From the NCBI GenBank assembly GCA_051000395.1, contig JBPCOI010000003.1, forward strand, positions 83,540 through 147,539: a stretch of 64,000 bases of DNA, in the 5' to 3' direction. The position numbers were made by a program, and so were the translations under genes. How positions within the stretch are numbered: the first letter of the stretch is position 1; each line of letters opens with the position of its first letter. The stretch comes from JBPCOI01 sp051000395 (GTDB lineage Bacteria; Actinomycetota; Actinomycetes; Mycobacteriales; Jatrophihabitantaceae). The notes under the pieces were generated by a model. It saw nothing but the letters and a program-made list of their open reading frames with translations. It did not search any database and was not told the origin of the DNA. Shown one piece after another: positions 38,739 to 47,396 of this stretch.

Positions 38739-39611
38739 TCAGTCGACCCGGCAGGCGAATTGCGTCACCACCGGCCGGTAGCCGTGCTGCGACCAGAACG
38801 GGATCGACAACGGGTTGTAGGCGCTGTAATGCAGTGCGCTCACCCTGACGCCCGTCGCGAGGTGATGCCGATGCACGCCGCCCACCAGCGCCGAGCCCAC
38901 CCCGCTGCCCCTCGCGCGGACGGTCGTCGAAGCCATCGCGAGGTAGCTGACCGGTGCCACCGTGAGACGCTCACCCGCCCAGCTGGAGGCCGCCGCAGAC
39001 TCGGCGACGACGGCCGCGACGATCTCGCCGGCCACCTGCGCGACGAGGATGACGCCATCGCCCTCGATCCGCGCCGGGATGCTCGCGGCGACGGACGCCT
39101 TGATCGCCGGTGACACCCGCATGGTCCCTACCCGCGCTTCGTAGTCCGCCTGCTCGCACCACAGTCCGGCGATCGCATCGGCGTCCGACGCAACGGCCGG
39201 ACGCACGATCACGCGGGCGTCGCTTCGCTCGACGCCGGCGCCGTGCCTGACCCCGGCTCGTAACTCGGCTGCGGCGAGGACGGAACGTGGCCACATCCCG
39301 TGCTGCCGCGCGACGCGGCCGTGATCTACGGCCCGGCTCGCCAGACTTACCGAGGCATCCGTGGGGCGATCAGCCAGCTCAGCGGCGAATGCGAGGAACT
39401 CGCTCAGCGCCGCACCGAGCTGATCAGCTGGTGAGTCGTCGGTGATCACGAGAGCGACGCAGCGGTCCTGCATCCACTGGGCGTCGACGCAGTTGGGATC
39501 GGTGTCAGTGACGATCACGGCGCAGTTCAGTTTGCCGAACGTTCGTTGCGCGGCGTCAACCGGAAGTTCGGTGCGCGGACGATACAACCGATCTGCGAAC
39601 GGCACGGACAT
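38739..39611 (-). CDS. GNAT-domain protein with an unassigned N-terminal half
   Basis: A 290-residue protein. Residues about 135-290 carry a GNAT acetyltransferase fold: VIVRPAVASDADAIAGLW, VSYLAMASTTVRARGSGVGSAL as the acetyl-CoA loop, and the closing ALHYSAYNPLSIPFWSQHGY. Residues 1-130 (beginning MSVPFADRLYRPRTELP, with VIVTDTDPNCVDAQ) do not resemble a domain I can name; it may be a second degenerate GNAT-like unit. The substrate is unknown. Confidence 0.72.
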   Translation of the reverse strand: MSVPFADRLYRPRTELPVDAAQRTFGKLNCAVIVTDTDPNCVDAQWMQDRCVALVITDDSPADQLGAALSEFLAFAAELADRPTDASVSLASRAVDHGRVARQHGMWPRSVLAAAELRAGVRHGAGVERSDARVIVRPAVASDADAIAGLWCEQADYEARVGTMRVSPAIKASVAASIPARIEGDGVILVAQVAGEIVAAVVAESAAASSWAGERLTVAPVSYLAMASTTVRARGSGVGSALVGGVHRHHLATGVRVSALHYSAYNPLSIPFWSQHGYRPVVTQFACRVD

Positions 39612-39733
39612 GGCCTCAGCCGGTGACGAGGTACGGCGTCACGTCGACATCGGCGACGAGCACCGGACCGGTCCCTGCGCCTCAGTGGTCCCGCGCCGCG
39701 CGACCAGCACTGCTGGCACCGCCGGCTGCGCGG

Positions 39734-41911
39734 TCATCTGCCCACCCCGGCGGCGTCCATGCCCCGCAGCTCCTTCTTCAGCTCGGTTACCTCGTCGCGC
39801 AGCCGCGCCGCGACCTCGAACTGCAACTCGCGGGCGGCCGAGAGCATCTGCTGGTTGAGCTGCTGGATGAGATCGGCCAGTTCCGCGCGCGGCATCTCCG
39901 CGATGTCCAGGCCGCCGCCGGCATGCGCGCCCACGCCGACCACACCCGGCGAGACGCCCCGCGTCGCTTGGGCACCTGCACCACGGCCGCCGCGGCCCGG
40001 CACCGCGGACTTGCCGCGCGACTGCGACCGCCCCGAGCCACCGACCGGCGTGGACAGCAGCTGCTCGGTGTCAGCTGCCTCGCGGGCGAGCAGGTCTGTG
40101 ATGTCGGCGATGCGCTTGCGCAGCGGCTGCGGGTCGACGCCCCGCTCGAGGTTGTACGCGACCTGCTTGTCCCTGCGCCGGTTGGTCTCCTCGATCGCCT
40201 TGGCCATCGACGGCGTAATCGTGTCGGCGTACATGTGTACCTGCCCGGACACGTTGCGTGCCGCCCGTCCGATCGTCTGGATCAGTGACGTGCCGGAGCG
40301 CAGGAAGCCCTCTTTGTCGGCGTCCAGGATCGACACCAACGACACCTCGGGCAGGTCGAGCCCCTCCCGCAACAGGTTGATGCCCACCAGCACGTCGTAC
40401 TCGCCCATCCGCAGCTCGCGTAGCAGCTCGACGCGGCGCAGAGTGTCTACTTCGGAGTGCAGGTAGCGCACCCGGACGCCCAGTTCCAGCAGGTAGTCGG
40501 TGAGGTCCTCGGCCATCTTCTTCGTCAGCGTGGTGACGAGCACCCGTTCGTTGCGCTCGGCGCGTTCCCGGATCTCGTGCACCAGGTCGTCGATCTGGCC
40601 CTTGGTGGGCTTGACCACCACTTCCGGGTCGACCAGGCCGGTGGGACGGATCACCTGCTCGACGAACTCGCCCTTCGTGCGGCCCATCTCGTAGTTGCCC
40701 GGCGTGGCGGACAGGTACACCGTCTGCCCGATGCGCTCGACGAACTCCTCGAACTTCAGTGGACGGTTGTCCATCGCCGACGGCAGCCGGAAGCCGTGCT
40801 CGACGAGCATCCGCTTGCGGGACATGTCCCCCTCGTACATCCCGCCGGTCTGCGGCACCGTCACGTGCGACTCGTCGACGACCAGCAGGAAGTCCTCAGG
40901 GAAGTAGTCCAGCAGGCAGTTCGGGGCGCTGCCGGGCTGGCGGCCGTCGATGTGCAGCGAGTAGTTCTCGATGCCGGAGCAGAAGCCGACCTGGCGCATC
41001 ATCTCGATGTCGTACGCGGTGCGCATCCGCAGGCGCTGTGCCTCCAGCAGCTTGCCCTGGCCATCGAGCTCGGCCAGCCGCGCCGCCAGCTCGGCCTCGA
41101 TGCCGCGGATCGCGCGCTCCATCCGCTCCGGGCCGGCGGCGTAGTGCGTGGCCGGGAAGACGAACACCTCCTCGACCTCGCGCACCACCTCGCCGGTGAG
41201 CGGATGCAGGTAGTACAGCCGCTCGATCTCGTCGCCGAACATCTCGACGCGGATCGCGAGCTCCTCGTACATCGGAAAGATCTCGACGGTGTCGCCACGC
41301 ACCCGGAACGTGCCGCGGGTGAAGGACAGGTCGTTGCGGGTGTACTGCACGTCGACCAGGCCGCGCAAGATCTTCTCCCGCTCGACCTGCTGTCCCATCC
41401 GCAGCCGCACCGAGCGGTCGACGTACTCCTGCGGGGTGCCCAGGCCGTAGATGCACGACACCGTCGCCACCACCACGACGTCACGACGAGTCAGCAGCGA
41501 CATCGTCGCCGAGTGCCGCAGCCGCTCGACCTCGGAGTTCACCGTGGAGTCCTTCTCGATATAGGTGTCGGTCTGCGGGACGTAGGCCTCGGGCTGGTAG
41601 TAGTCGTAGTAGCTGACGAAGTACTCGACCGCGTTGTTCGGCAGCATCTCCCGCAGCTCGTTGGCCAGCTGGGCGGCGAGCGTCTTGTTCGGCGCCATGA
41701 TCAGCGTCGGCCGCTGCAGCCGCTCGATCAGCCACGCCGCCGTCGCCGACTTGCCGGTTCCGGTGGCGCCGAGCAGCACGACGTCCTTCTCGCCCGCCTC
41801 GATCCGGCGATCGAGCTCGGCGATCGCCTCGGGCTGGTCACCGGACGGCTCGAAGTCCGCGATGACCTCGAACCTGCCGGTCGTGGGGACGATGTCACTC
41901 AGCACGCGCAT
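39734..41911 (-). CDS. uvrB: Excinuclease ABC subunit B
   Basis: A 725-residue DNA-damage recognition helicase of nucleotide excision repair. Walker A is LLGATGTGKSATAAW near residue 48. The beta-hairpin region with YYDYYQPEAYVPQTDTYIEKDS, DESHVTVPQ and the helicase motif QTIGRAARN are present. The C-terminal UVR domain follows a Gly/Arg-rich linker (about residues 630-680) longer than in E. coli. ATG 41911 has TACCGT six bases upstream, fitting leaderless transcription. It is divergent from the VapB-like gene. Confidence 0.96.
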   Translation of the reverse strand: MRVLSDIVPTTGRFEVIADFEPSGDQPEAIAELDRRIEAGEKDVVLLGATGTGKSATAAWLIERLQRPTLIMAPNKTLAAQLANELREMLPNNAVEYFVSYYDYYQPEAYVPQTDTYIEKDSTVNSEVERLRHSATMSLLTRRDVVVVATVSCIYGLGTPQEYVDRSVRLRMGQQVEREKILRGLVDVQYTRNDLSFTRGTFRVRGDTVEIFPMYEELAIRVEMFGDEIERLYYLHPLTGEVVREVEEVFVFPATHYAAGPERMERAIRGIEAELAARLAELDGQGKLLEAQRLRMRTAYDIEMMRQVGFCSGIENYSLHIDGRQPGSAPNCLLDYFPEDFLLVVDESHVTVPQTGGMYEGDMSRKRMLVEHGFRLPSAMDNRPLKFEEFVERIGQTVYLSATPGNYEMGRTKGEFVEQVIRPTGLVDPEVVVKPTKGQIDDLVHEIRERAERNERVLVTTLTKKMAEDLTDYLLELGVRVRYLHSEVDTLRRVELLRELRMGEYDVLVGINLLREGLDLPEVSLVSILDADKEGFLRSGTSLIQTIGRAARNVSGQVHMYADTITPSMAKAIEETNRRRDKQVAYNLERGVDPQPLRKRIADITDLLAREAADTEQLLSTPVGGSGRSQSRGKSAVPGRGGRGAGAQATRGVSPGVVGVGAHAGGGLDIAEMPRAELADLIQQLNQQMLSAARELQFEVAARLRDEVTELKKELRGMDAAGVGR

Positions 41912-41917
41912 GACACC

Positions 41918-41960
41918 ACGGTACGAGAACCCACTGACAACAACCGGCTCGCGGTACGGT
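41918..41960. promoter_or_regulatory. Divergent leaderless promoters of uvrB and the VapB-like gene
   Basis: TACCGT on the minus strand (41918-41923) ends six bases before the uvrB ATG. TACGGT on the plus strand (41955-41960) ends six bases before the ATG at 41967. The two starts are 55 bases apart, so binding of the antitoxin complex at its own promoter could also affect uvrB. Confidence 0.45.
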
Positions 41961-41966
41961 CATGGC

Positions 41967-42224
41967 ATGATCATTACCATTGACAAGACAGGGCGTGTGG
42001 TAATTCCGATGCCACTGCGGAACCGGCTTGGACTCACTCCCGGCACCGAACTCGAGGTGGACGAGGTCGATGGCGGCGTCGTGCTCCGGCCGGTGAGCAA
42101 GGTGCGCGTCGGGATCGGCGGCGACGGCCTGCCGCTCCTGCGGGCGCCGGAAGGAACCCCGAAGATGACGACCGACGAGCTGCTCTCCGTCCTCGACGAG
42201 GTACGCGCGTGGCCGCGCAGTTGA
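41967..42224 (+). CDS. AbrB-type VapB-like antitoxin
   Basis: An 85-residue antitoxin. The first 50 residues form a SpoVT/AbrB domain (TIDKTGRVVIPMPLRNRLGL, then GTELEVDEVDGGVVLRP), and the tail TTDELLSVLDEVRAWPRS should bind the PIN toxin. The gene overlaps the toxin gene by 16 bases, typical for VapBC operons. ATG 41967 fits the TACGGT promoter. Confidence 0.88.
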   Translation: MIITIDKTGRVVIPMPLRNRLGLTPGTELEVDEVDGGVVLRPVSKVRVGIGGDGLPLLRAPEGTPKMTTDELLSVLDEVRAWPRS

Positions 42225-42628
42225 CCGCGGACACTACCGTCGTCGTCTCCGCCCTGAGCGACTGGCACGAGGCACACGACGCGTGCCGACGCCGGCTCGA
42301 GCACGTCGACTGGTTTCCCGCGCACGCGCTCGCGGAATCGGTCTCGGTCCTCAGCCGGCTGCCCCGCGGCTTCGCCGTCCCCCTCGATGCCGCTGTCGAG
42401 GCGGTCCGCGGGCTCTGCGCGAACGCCCGCCAGCTTCGCGCCGACCGCTACCTGCCGGTCTTGGCGTCGCTCGGCCGGGCCGGGCTCGGCGGCGCGGCGG
42501 TTTACGACGCGATCATCTGCGCAACCGCGCTTGACCACGGCGCCACCCTGCTGAGCCTCGATCGGCGTGCCCAGCGCACCTACGCGGCACTCGGCGCCCG
42601 CTACGAATTGCTCGACGAGGCCCGCTGA
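42209..42628 (+). CDS. PIN-domain toxin (VapC-like)
   Basis: A 139-residue PIN-domain ribonuclease. The first acidic residue is in LTADTTVVVSAL, Glu in HALAESVSVLSRL, then the acidic pair in AAVYDAIICATALDHGATLLSLDRRA. VapC toxins cleave tRNA or rRNA. The GTG at 42209 lies within the antitoxin 3' end. The D-T-T-V start (DTSV usually) is conserved enough for activity. Confidence 0.88.
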   Translation: MAAQLTADTTVVVSALSDWHEAHDACRRRLEHVDWFPAHALAESVSVLSRLPRGFAVPLDAAVEAVRGLCANARQLRADRYLPVLASLGRAGLGGAAVYDAIICATALDHGATLLSLDRRAQRTYAALGARYELLDEAR

Positions 42629-42684
42629 GCGCGCACGGCGCGTGAGCGCGCGGACGGTCCGCTGAGCGCGCACGGCGCGTGAGC
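42623..42684. repeat. 25-bp direct repeat at the 3' end of vapC
   Basis: CGCTGAGCGCGCACGGCGCG, continuing with TGAGC, occurs at 42623 and again at 42660, 37 bases apart; the first copy contains the vapC stop codon. The units contain GCGC-rich inverted symmetry, so the pair could act as a weak terminator before glgX. Confidence 0.55.
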
Positions 42685-42724
42685 ACGCAGCCAGCTGACA
42701 CGGAACGCGCCCGCCTGCGTCTGG

Positions 42725-42730
42725 CAGGCT
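42725..42730 (+). promoter_or_regulatory. Putative -10 element (CAGGCT) of glgX
   Basis: CAGGCT ends seven bases before the glgX ATG, and no ribosome site is visible. It matches the elements before treZ and the monooxygenase-like gene. Confidence 0.35.
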
Positions 42731-42737
42731 GTGCCGA

Positions 42738-44873
42738 ATGGAGATCTGGCCCGGAACCCCCTACCCGCTGGGTGCCACCTACGACGGCTCCGGCACCAAC
42801 TTCGCCCTGTTCAGCGAGATCGCCGAGCGCGTCGAGCTGTGCCTGTTCGGCAGTCCGGGAGGTCCTGCCGGTAGTGACGGCGCCGGAGTGGAGACCCGCA
42901 TCGACCTGCCGGAGGTCGACGGTTTCGTCTGGCACGCGTTCCTGCCGGGGATCGAACCGGGCCAGCACTACGGCTACCGGGTGCACGGCCCCTACGACCC
43001 GGCGAAGGGACAGCGGTGCAACCCGAACAAGCTGCTGCTCGACCCGTATGCCAAGGCGATCGACGGCCGGATCGAGTGGCACGAGTCGCTGTTCGGCTAC
43101 CACTTCGACGATCCGGCCCGCCGCAACGACGACGACTCGGCTGCCCACATGCCCAAGTGCGTCGTCATCAGCCCGTTCTTCGACTGGGGCGTCGACCGCC
43201 CACCGCGACACCAGTACGCGGACTCGGTCATCTACGAGGCGCACGTCAAGGGCATGACCGAGCTGCATCCCGAGGTGCCCGAGGCGATGCGCGGCACCTA
43301 TGCCGGCATCGCCCACCCCGTGATCGTCGAGCACCTCAAGGAGCTCGGCGTGACGGCGATCGAGCTGATGCCGGTGCACCACTTCGTCAACGACTCGTTC
43401 CTGGTCGACAAGGGGCTCGTCAACTACTGGGGCTACAACACGATCGCGTTCCTGGCCCCGGACTTCAAGTACGCCGCCAGCGTCAACCCGGGCAGCCAGG
43501 TGCAGGAGTTCAAGGCCATGGTGCGCGCGCTGCACGAGGCCGGCATCGAGGTCATCCTCGACGTGGTCTACAACCACACCGGCGAGGGCAACCACCTCGG
43601 CCCCACGCTGTCGTTCCGCGGTATCGACAACGCCGCGTACTACCGGCTCGTCGAGGACGACCAGCAGCACTACATGGCCTACACCGGCACCGGGAACACC
43701 CTGAACGTGCGCAGTCCGCACACCCTGCAGCTGATCATGGACTCGCTGCGGTACTGGGTCACCGAGATGCACGTCGACGGTTTCCGCTTCGATCTCGCGG
43801 CGACCCTCGCCCGCGAGTTCTACGACGTCGACCGGCTGTCGAGCTTCTTCGAGCTCGTACAGCAGGACCCGGTCGTCAGCCAGGTCAAGCTCATCGCCGA
43901 GCCGTGGGACGTCGGCCCGGGCGGTTACCAGGTCGGCAACTTCCCCCCGCAGTGGACGGAGTGGAACGGCAAGTACCGCGACACGGTACGGGATTTCTGG
44001 CGCGGCGAGCCGTCCACGATCGGCGAGTTCGCCGCCCGCATCACCGGCTCGGCCGACCTGTACGAGTCCTCCGGGCGCCGCCCGGTCGCGAGCATCAACT
44101 TCGTCACCGCGCACGACGGGTTCACCCTGCGGGACCTCGTGTCCTACAACGACAAGCACAACGAGGCCAACGAGGACGGCAACAACGACGGCGAGAGTCA
44201 CAACCGCTCCTGGAACTGCGGGGTCGAGGGTGCGACCGAGGACGAGGCGATCATCGAGCTGCGGGCCCAGCAGCGCCGCAACTTCCTGGCCACCCTGTTC
44301 CTGTCGCAGGGCGTGCCGATGATCTGCCACGGTGACGAGCTGGGCCGTACCCAGCAGGGGAACAACAACGGCTACTGCCAGGACAACGAGCTCACCTGGA
44401 TGGACTGGGGGCACGTCGACGCCGACCTGTTGGCGTTCACCAGGCGCTTATCCGAACTGCGCCGCGCGCACCCCGTTTTTCGCCGCCGCCGGTTCTTCGA
44501 CGGCCGCCCGGTGCGCCGCCGCGGCGAGCAGCGGCTGCCCGACATCGAGTGGTTCACCCCCGAGGGTGCCGAGATGACCGAGGAGGACTGGGACTCCGGC
44601 TTCGGCAGGGCGATCGGCGCATACCTCAACGGGCAGGGCATCCCGACCACCGACGTGCGGGGCCAGCGCATCGTCGACGACTCCTTCCTGATGTACTTCA
44701 GCGCGCACCACGAGCCGATCGAGTTCCGCCTCCCCGGCACGGACTACGCGCCCGCCTGGCAGGTAGTGATCGACACCATGCGTCCTGACGGCGCCGAGGA
44801 CAAGATGCTCGACGCGGACGCCTACGTGACGGTCGGGCCGCGGGCGCTCGTCGTGCTGAAGCGGGCCGACTGA
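42738..44873 (+). CDS. glgX: Glycogen debranching enzyme GlgX
   Basis: A 711-residue GH13 enzyme that removes alpha-1,6 branches from glycogen. An N-terminal CBM48-like domain (PYPLGATYDGSGTNFALFS) precedes the catalytic barrel with DVVYNHTGEGNH, the nucleophile region DGFRFDLAA, the acid region LIAEPWDVGPG and VTAHDGFTLRDL. Length is normal. It is the first gene of the trehalose operon, two bases before treY. Confidence 0.95.
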   Translation: MEIWPGTPYPLGATYDGSGTNFALFSEIAERVELCLFGSPGGPAGSDGAGVETRIDLPEVDGFVWHAFLPGIEPGQHYGYRVHGPYDPAKGQRCNPNKLLLDPYAKAIDGRIEWHESLFGYHFDDPARRNDDDSAAHMPKCVVISPFFDWGVDRPPRHQYADSVIYEAHVKGMTELHPEVPEAMRGTYAGIAHPVIVEHLKELGVTAIELMPVHHFVNDSFLVDKGLVNYWGYNTIAFLAPDFKYAASVNPGSQVQEFKAMVRALHEAGIEVILDVVYNHTGEGNHLGPTLSFRGIDNAAYYRLVEDDQQHYMAYTGTGNTLNVRSPHTLQLIMDSLRYWVTEMHVDGFRFDLAATLAREFYDVDRLSSFFELVQQDPVVSQVKLIAEPWDVGPGGYQVGNFPPQWTEWNGKYRDTVRDFWRGEPSTIGEFAARITGSADLYESSGRRPVASINFVTAHDGFTLRDLVSYNDKHNEANEDGNNDGESHNRSWNCGVEGATEDEAIIELRAQQRRNFLATLFLSQGVPMICHGDELGRTQQGNNNGYCQDNELTWMDWGHVDADLLAFTRRLSELRRAHPVFRRRRFFDGRPVRRRGEQRLPDIEWFTPEGAEMTEEDWDSGFGRAIGAYLNGQGIPTTDVRGQRIVDDSFLMYFSAHHEPIEFRLPGTDYAPAWQVVIDTMRPDGAEDKMLDADAYVTVGPRALVVLKRAD

Positions 44874-44874
44874 C

Positions 44875-47322
44875 GTGGCGGTGCCGAGCTCCACGTACCG
44901 CCTGCAGATCCGCCCGTCCTTCGACCTGCACGCTGCCGCCGACGTCTGCGACTACGTCGCAACCCTCGGTGCCGGCGCGGTGTACCTGTCACCGCTGCTG
45001 CCCTCCGCGCCGGGCTCCGAGCACGGCTACGACGTGATCGGTTTCGACCGGGTCGACCCGGCGCGCGGCGGCGCCGACGGCTGGACCCGGCTCGTCGCCG
45101 CTGCTCGCTCCCGCGGCCTGAAGATCGTCGTGGACATCGTCCCCAACCACACCGGCGTCGCCAGCCCGCCCGACAACCCGGCGTGGTGGGACGTGCTGCG
45201 CCTGGGCGCCGCCTCGCCGTTCGCCGCGTGGTTCGACATCGAGTGGACCCGCGGCCGGCTGCTGCTGCCCGTCCTCGGCGACGACTTCGACCCGTCGCAA
45301 CTGCAGGTGATCGACGGAGAGTTGCGGTACTTCGAGCACCGGTTTCCGATCGCGCCGGGCACAGGCCCGGCGGCCGGAAGCGGTCCCGCTGCGGACGCGG
45401 GCGGCGCCGCCGATCCCGGCGATGCCGCCGATCCCGGCGGAGTCGGCAGGACCAACGGGGACAGCGGCGAGACCGCGGCCGACGTACACGACCGCCAGCA
45501 CTACGAGCTGGTCAACTTCCGGCGGGCGGCCACCGAGCAGAACTACCGGCGCTTCTTCGCGGTGGTGACGCTGGCCGGATTGCGGGTGGAGGACGACGCC
45601 GTCTTCGACGGCACCCATGCCGAGATCGGCCGCTGGCTGCGCGGCAGCGGGGCGCCCACCATCACCGGCGGCACAGCAGGCGGGGACGGCATCGACGGCG
45701 TGCGGGTGGACCATCCCGACGGGCTGGCCGACCCGCTTGCGTACTTGTCGCGGCTGCGCGAGCTGGCCGGTCCGGACGTGTGGATCACCGTCGAGAAGAT
45801 CCTCGAACCAGGCGAGTCGCTGCCGACGGAGTGGCCGGTCGACGGGACCACCGGCTACGACGCACTGGCCGAGGTGGACGGCCTGTTCGTCGACCCCGCC
45901 GCCGAGTCCGCGCTCGATGAGACCTACCGCGAACTCACCGGAGACGACCGCGACTACGCCGAGCACGTCGCGGCGGGCAAGCGCAACGCCGTGGACACGA
46001 TCCTGCGGGCGGAGGTGTCGCGGCTGGCGCGCCTGGCGCCGGGCGTGGAGCACGCCGAGGAGGCCCTTGCCGAACTGCTCGTGGCGTTCCCGGTCTACCG
46101 TTCCTACCTCCCGACAGGTGCCGAATACCTGGCAAGCGCGATCGAGCAAGCACGCTCGAACCGACCCGAGCTCGGCGACGCGATCGGGATGCTGGCGACG
46201 CGCCTGGGCGACCCGGCCGACGAGCTCTGCTCACGTTTCCAGCAGACCTCCGGCGCGGTCATGGCCAAAGGCGTCGAGGACACCGCCTACTATTGCTACA
46301 CCCGCTTCATCGCCGGCAACGAGGTCGGCAGTGACCCGGCGCGATTCGGGTTGTCGCCCGCGGCGTTCCACGAGGCTCAGCGTCGGCGCCAGCGCGAGGC
46401 ACCGCGCAGCATGACCACCCTGTCGACGCACGACACCAAGCGTGGTGAGGACGTCCGCGCGCGCCTGGCCGTGCTCAGCGAGTTGCCCGGGGAGTGGACG
46501 TCGCTCGCGCGCGGGCTGATGAAGGCGGCGCCGCTGCCCGACCGCGGGTTCGCCTACCTGCTGTGGCAGACCTTCGTCGGTAGTGGAGGCATCTCCGCGG
46601 GTGACGGCGTAGCCGGCGATGGACGCCTGATCGATCGCGATCGCATGCACGCCTACGCGGAGAAGGCGATGCGCGAGGCGGCGGTGAGCACGAACTGGAT
46701 CGACCCCGACACCAGGTTCGAAGCGGCCGTGCACTCGCTGGTAGATCGTGCCTACGACGACCCGGCCGTCCGCGACCCGCTGGCCGCGTTCACGCAGCGG
46801 ATCACTCCTTACGGCTGGACGAACTCCCTGTCGCAGAAGCTGGTCCAGCTCACGATGCCGGGCGTCCCGGACGTCTACCAGGGCACCGCCCGCTGGGGCG
46901 ACTCGCTGGTCGACCCGGACAACCGCCGTCCCGTCGACTTCGACGCGGCCCGCGCCCGGCTGGACGAGCTGGACGCCGACGTGCACCCACCGCCGATCGA
47001 TGCGTCCGGCGCGGCGAAGCTCTGGCTGGTGTCGCGCACGCTGCGGCTGCGCCGCGACTGGCCCGAACTGTTCGACAGCTACACGCCGCTGCAGGCACGC
47101 GGCGCGGCGTCCGAGCACGTCGTCGCGTTCGACCGCGGCCGGGTGCTCACCGTCGCCACCAGGCTGCCGGTCGGGCTGGAGCGGGCCGGCGGCTGGCGGG
47201 ACACGACCCTCGATCTCGAGGCGCGCGCGACCGACGCGATCAGCGGCACGTCCTTCGACGCCGGTCCGATCGCGCTGGCCGAGCTGCTCGCGACCTACCC
47301 GGTCGCCCTGTTGCTGCACTGA
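44875..47322 (+). CDS. treY: Maltooligosyltrehalose synthase TreY
   Basis: An 815-residue GH13 enzyme that turns the reducing end of a linear maltodextrin into a trehalosyl unit. Seen are STYRLQIRPSFDLHAA, IVVDIVPNHTGVAS, GVRVDHPDGLADP, TVEKILEPGESLP, and the C-terminal TMPGVPDVYQGTARWG. Residues about 162-202 are a low-complexity Gly/Ala/Pro/Asp insert with tandem GAADPGDAADPG units, not expected in the core. The GTG start lies one base after glgX. Confidence 0.95.
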   Translation: MAVPSSTYRLQIRPSFDLHAAADVCDYVATLGAGAVYLSPLLPSAPGSEHGYDVIGFDRVDPARGGADGWTRLVAAARSRGLKIVVDIVPNHTGVASPPDNPAWWDVLRLGAASPFAAWFDIEWTRGRLLLPVLGDDFDPSQLQVIDGELRYFEHRFPIAPGTGPAAGSGPAADAGGAADPGDAADPGGVGRTNGDSGETAADVHDRQHYELVNFRRAATEQNYRRFFAVVTLAGLRVEDDAVFDGTHAEIGRWLRGSGAPTITGGTAGGDGIDGVRVDHPDGLADPLAYLSRLRELAGPDVWITVEKILEPGESLPTEWPVDGTTGYDALAEVDGLFVDPAAESALDETYRELTGDDRDYAEHVAAGKRNAVDTILRAEVSRLARLAPGVEHAEEALAELLVAFPVYRSYLPTGAEYLASAIEQARSNRPELGDAIGMLATRLGDPADELCSRFQQTSGAVMAKGVEDTAYYCYTRFIAGNEVGSDPARFGLSPAAFHEAQRRRQREAPRSMTTLSTHDTKRGEDVRARLAVLSELPGEWTSLARGLMKAAPLPDRGFAYLLWQTFVGSGGISAGDGVAGDGRLIDRDRMHAYAEKAMREAAVSTNWIDPDTRFEAAVHSLVDRAYDDPAVRDPLAAFTQRITPYGWTNSLSQKLVQLTMPGVPDVYQGTARWGDSLVDPDNRRPVDFDAARARLDELDADVHPPPIDASGAAKLWLVSRTLRLRRDWPELFDSYTPLQARGAASEHVVAFDRGRVLTVATRLPVGLERAGGWRDTTLDLEARATDAISGTSFDAGPIALAELLATYPVALLLH
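45391..45440. repeat. Imperfect tandem repeat inside treY
   Basis: The unit GCCGCCGATCCCGGCG occurs twice within about 35 bases, in frame, encoding AADPG units in the variable loop of TreY. Polymerase slippage is the simplest origin. Confidence 0.6.
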
Positions 47323-47383
47323 TCGCGGTGTCGCCCGCACTCGGCCACAGCGCGACCGCGCTCGAATCAGCACCGTCGTCTGG

Positions 47384-47389
47384 CAGGCT
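47384..47389 (+). promoter_or_regulatory. Putative -10 element (CAGGCT) of treZ
   Basis: CAGGCT ends seven bases before GTG 47397, suggesting that treZ has its own leaderless start in the 74-base space after treY. Confidence 0.35.
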
Positions 47390-47396
47390 GGGGCGG

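Noticed and set aside
39612..39733. Short minus-strand frame starting MTAQPAVPAVLVARR between the GNAT gene and uvrB
   Set aside because: It has an ATG, but only about 30 codons and no motif. It could be the start of a decayed gene, but there is not enough to support it.
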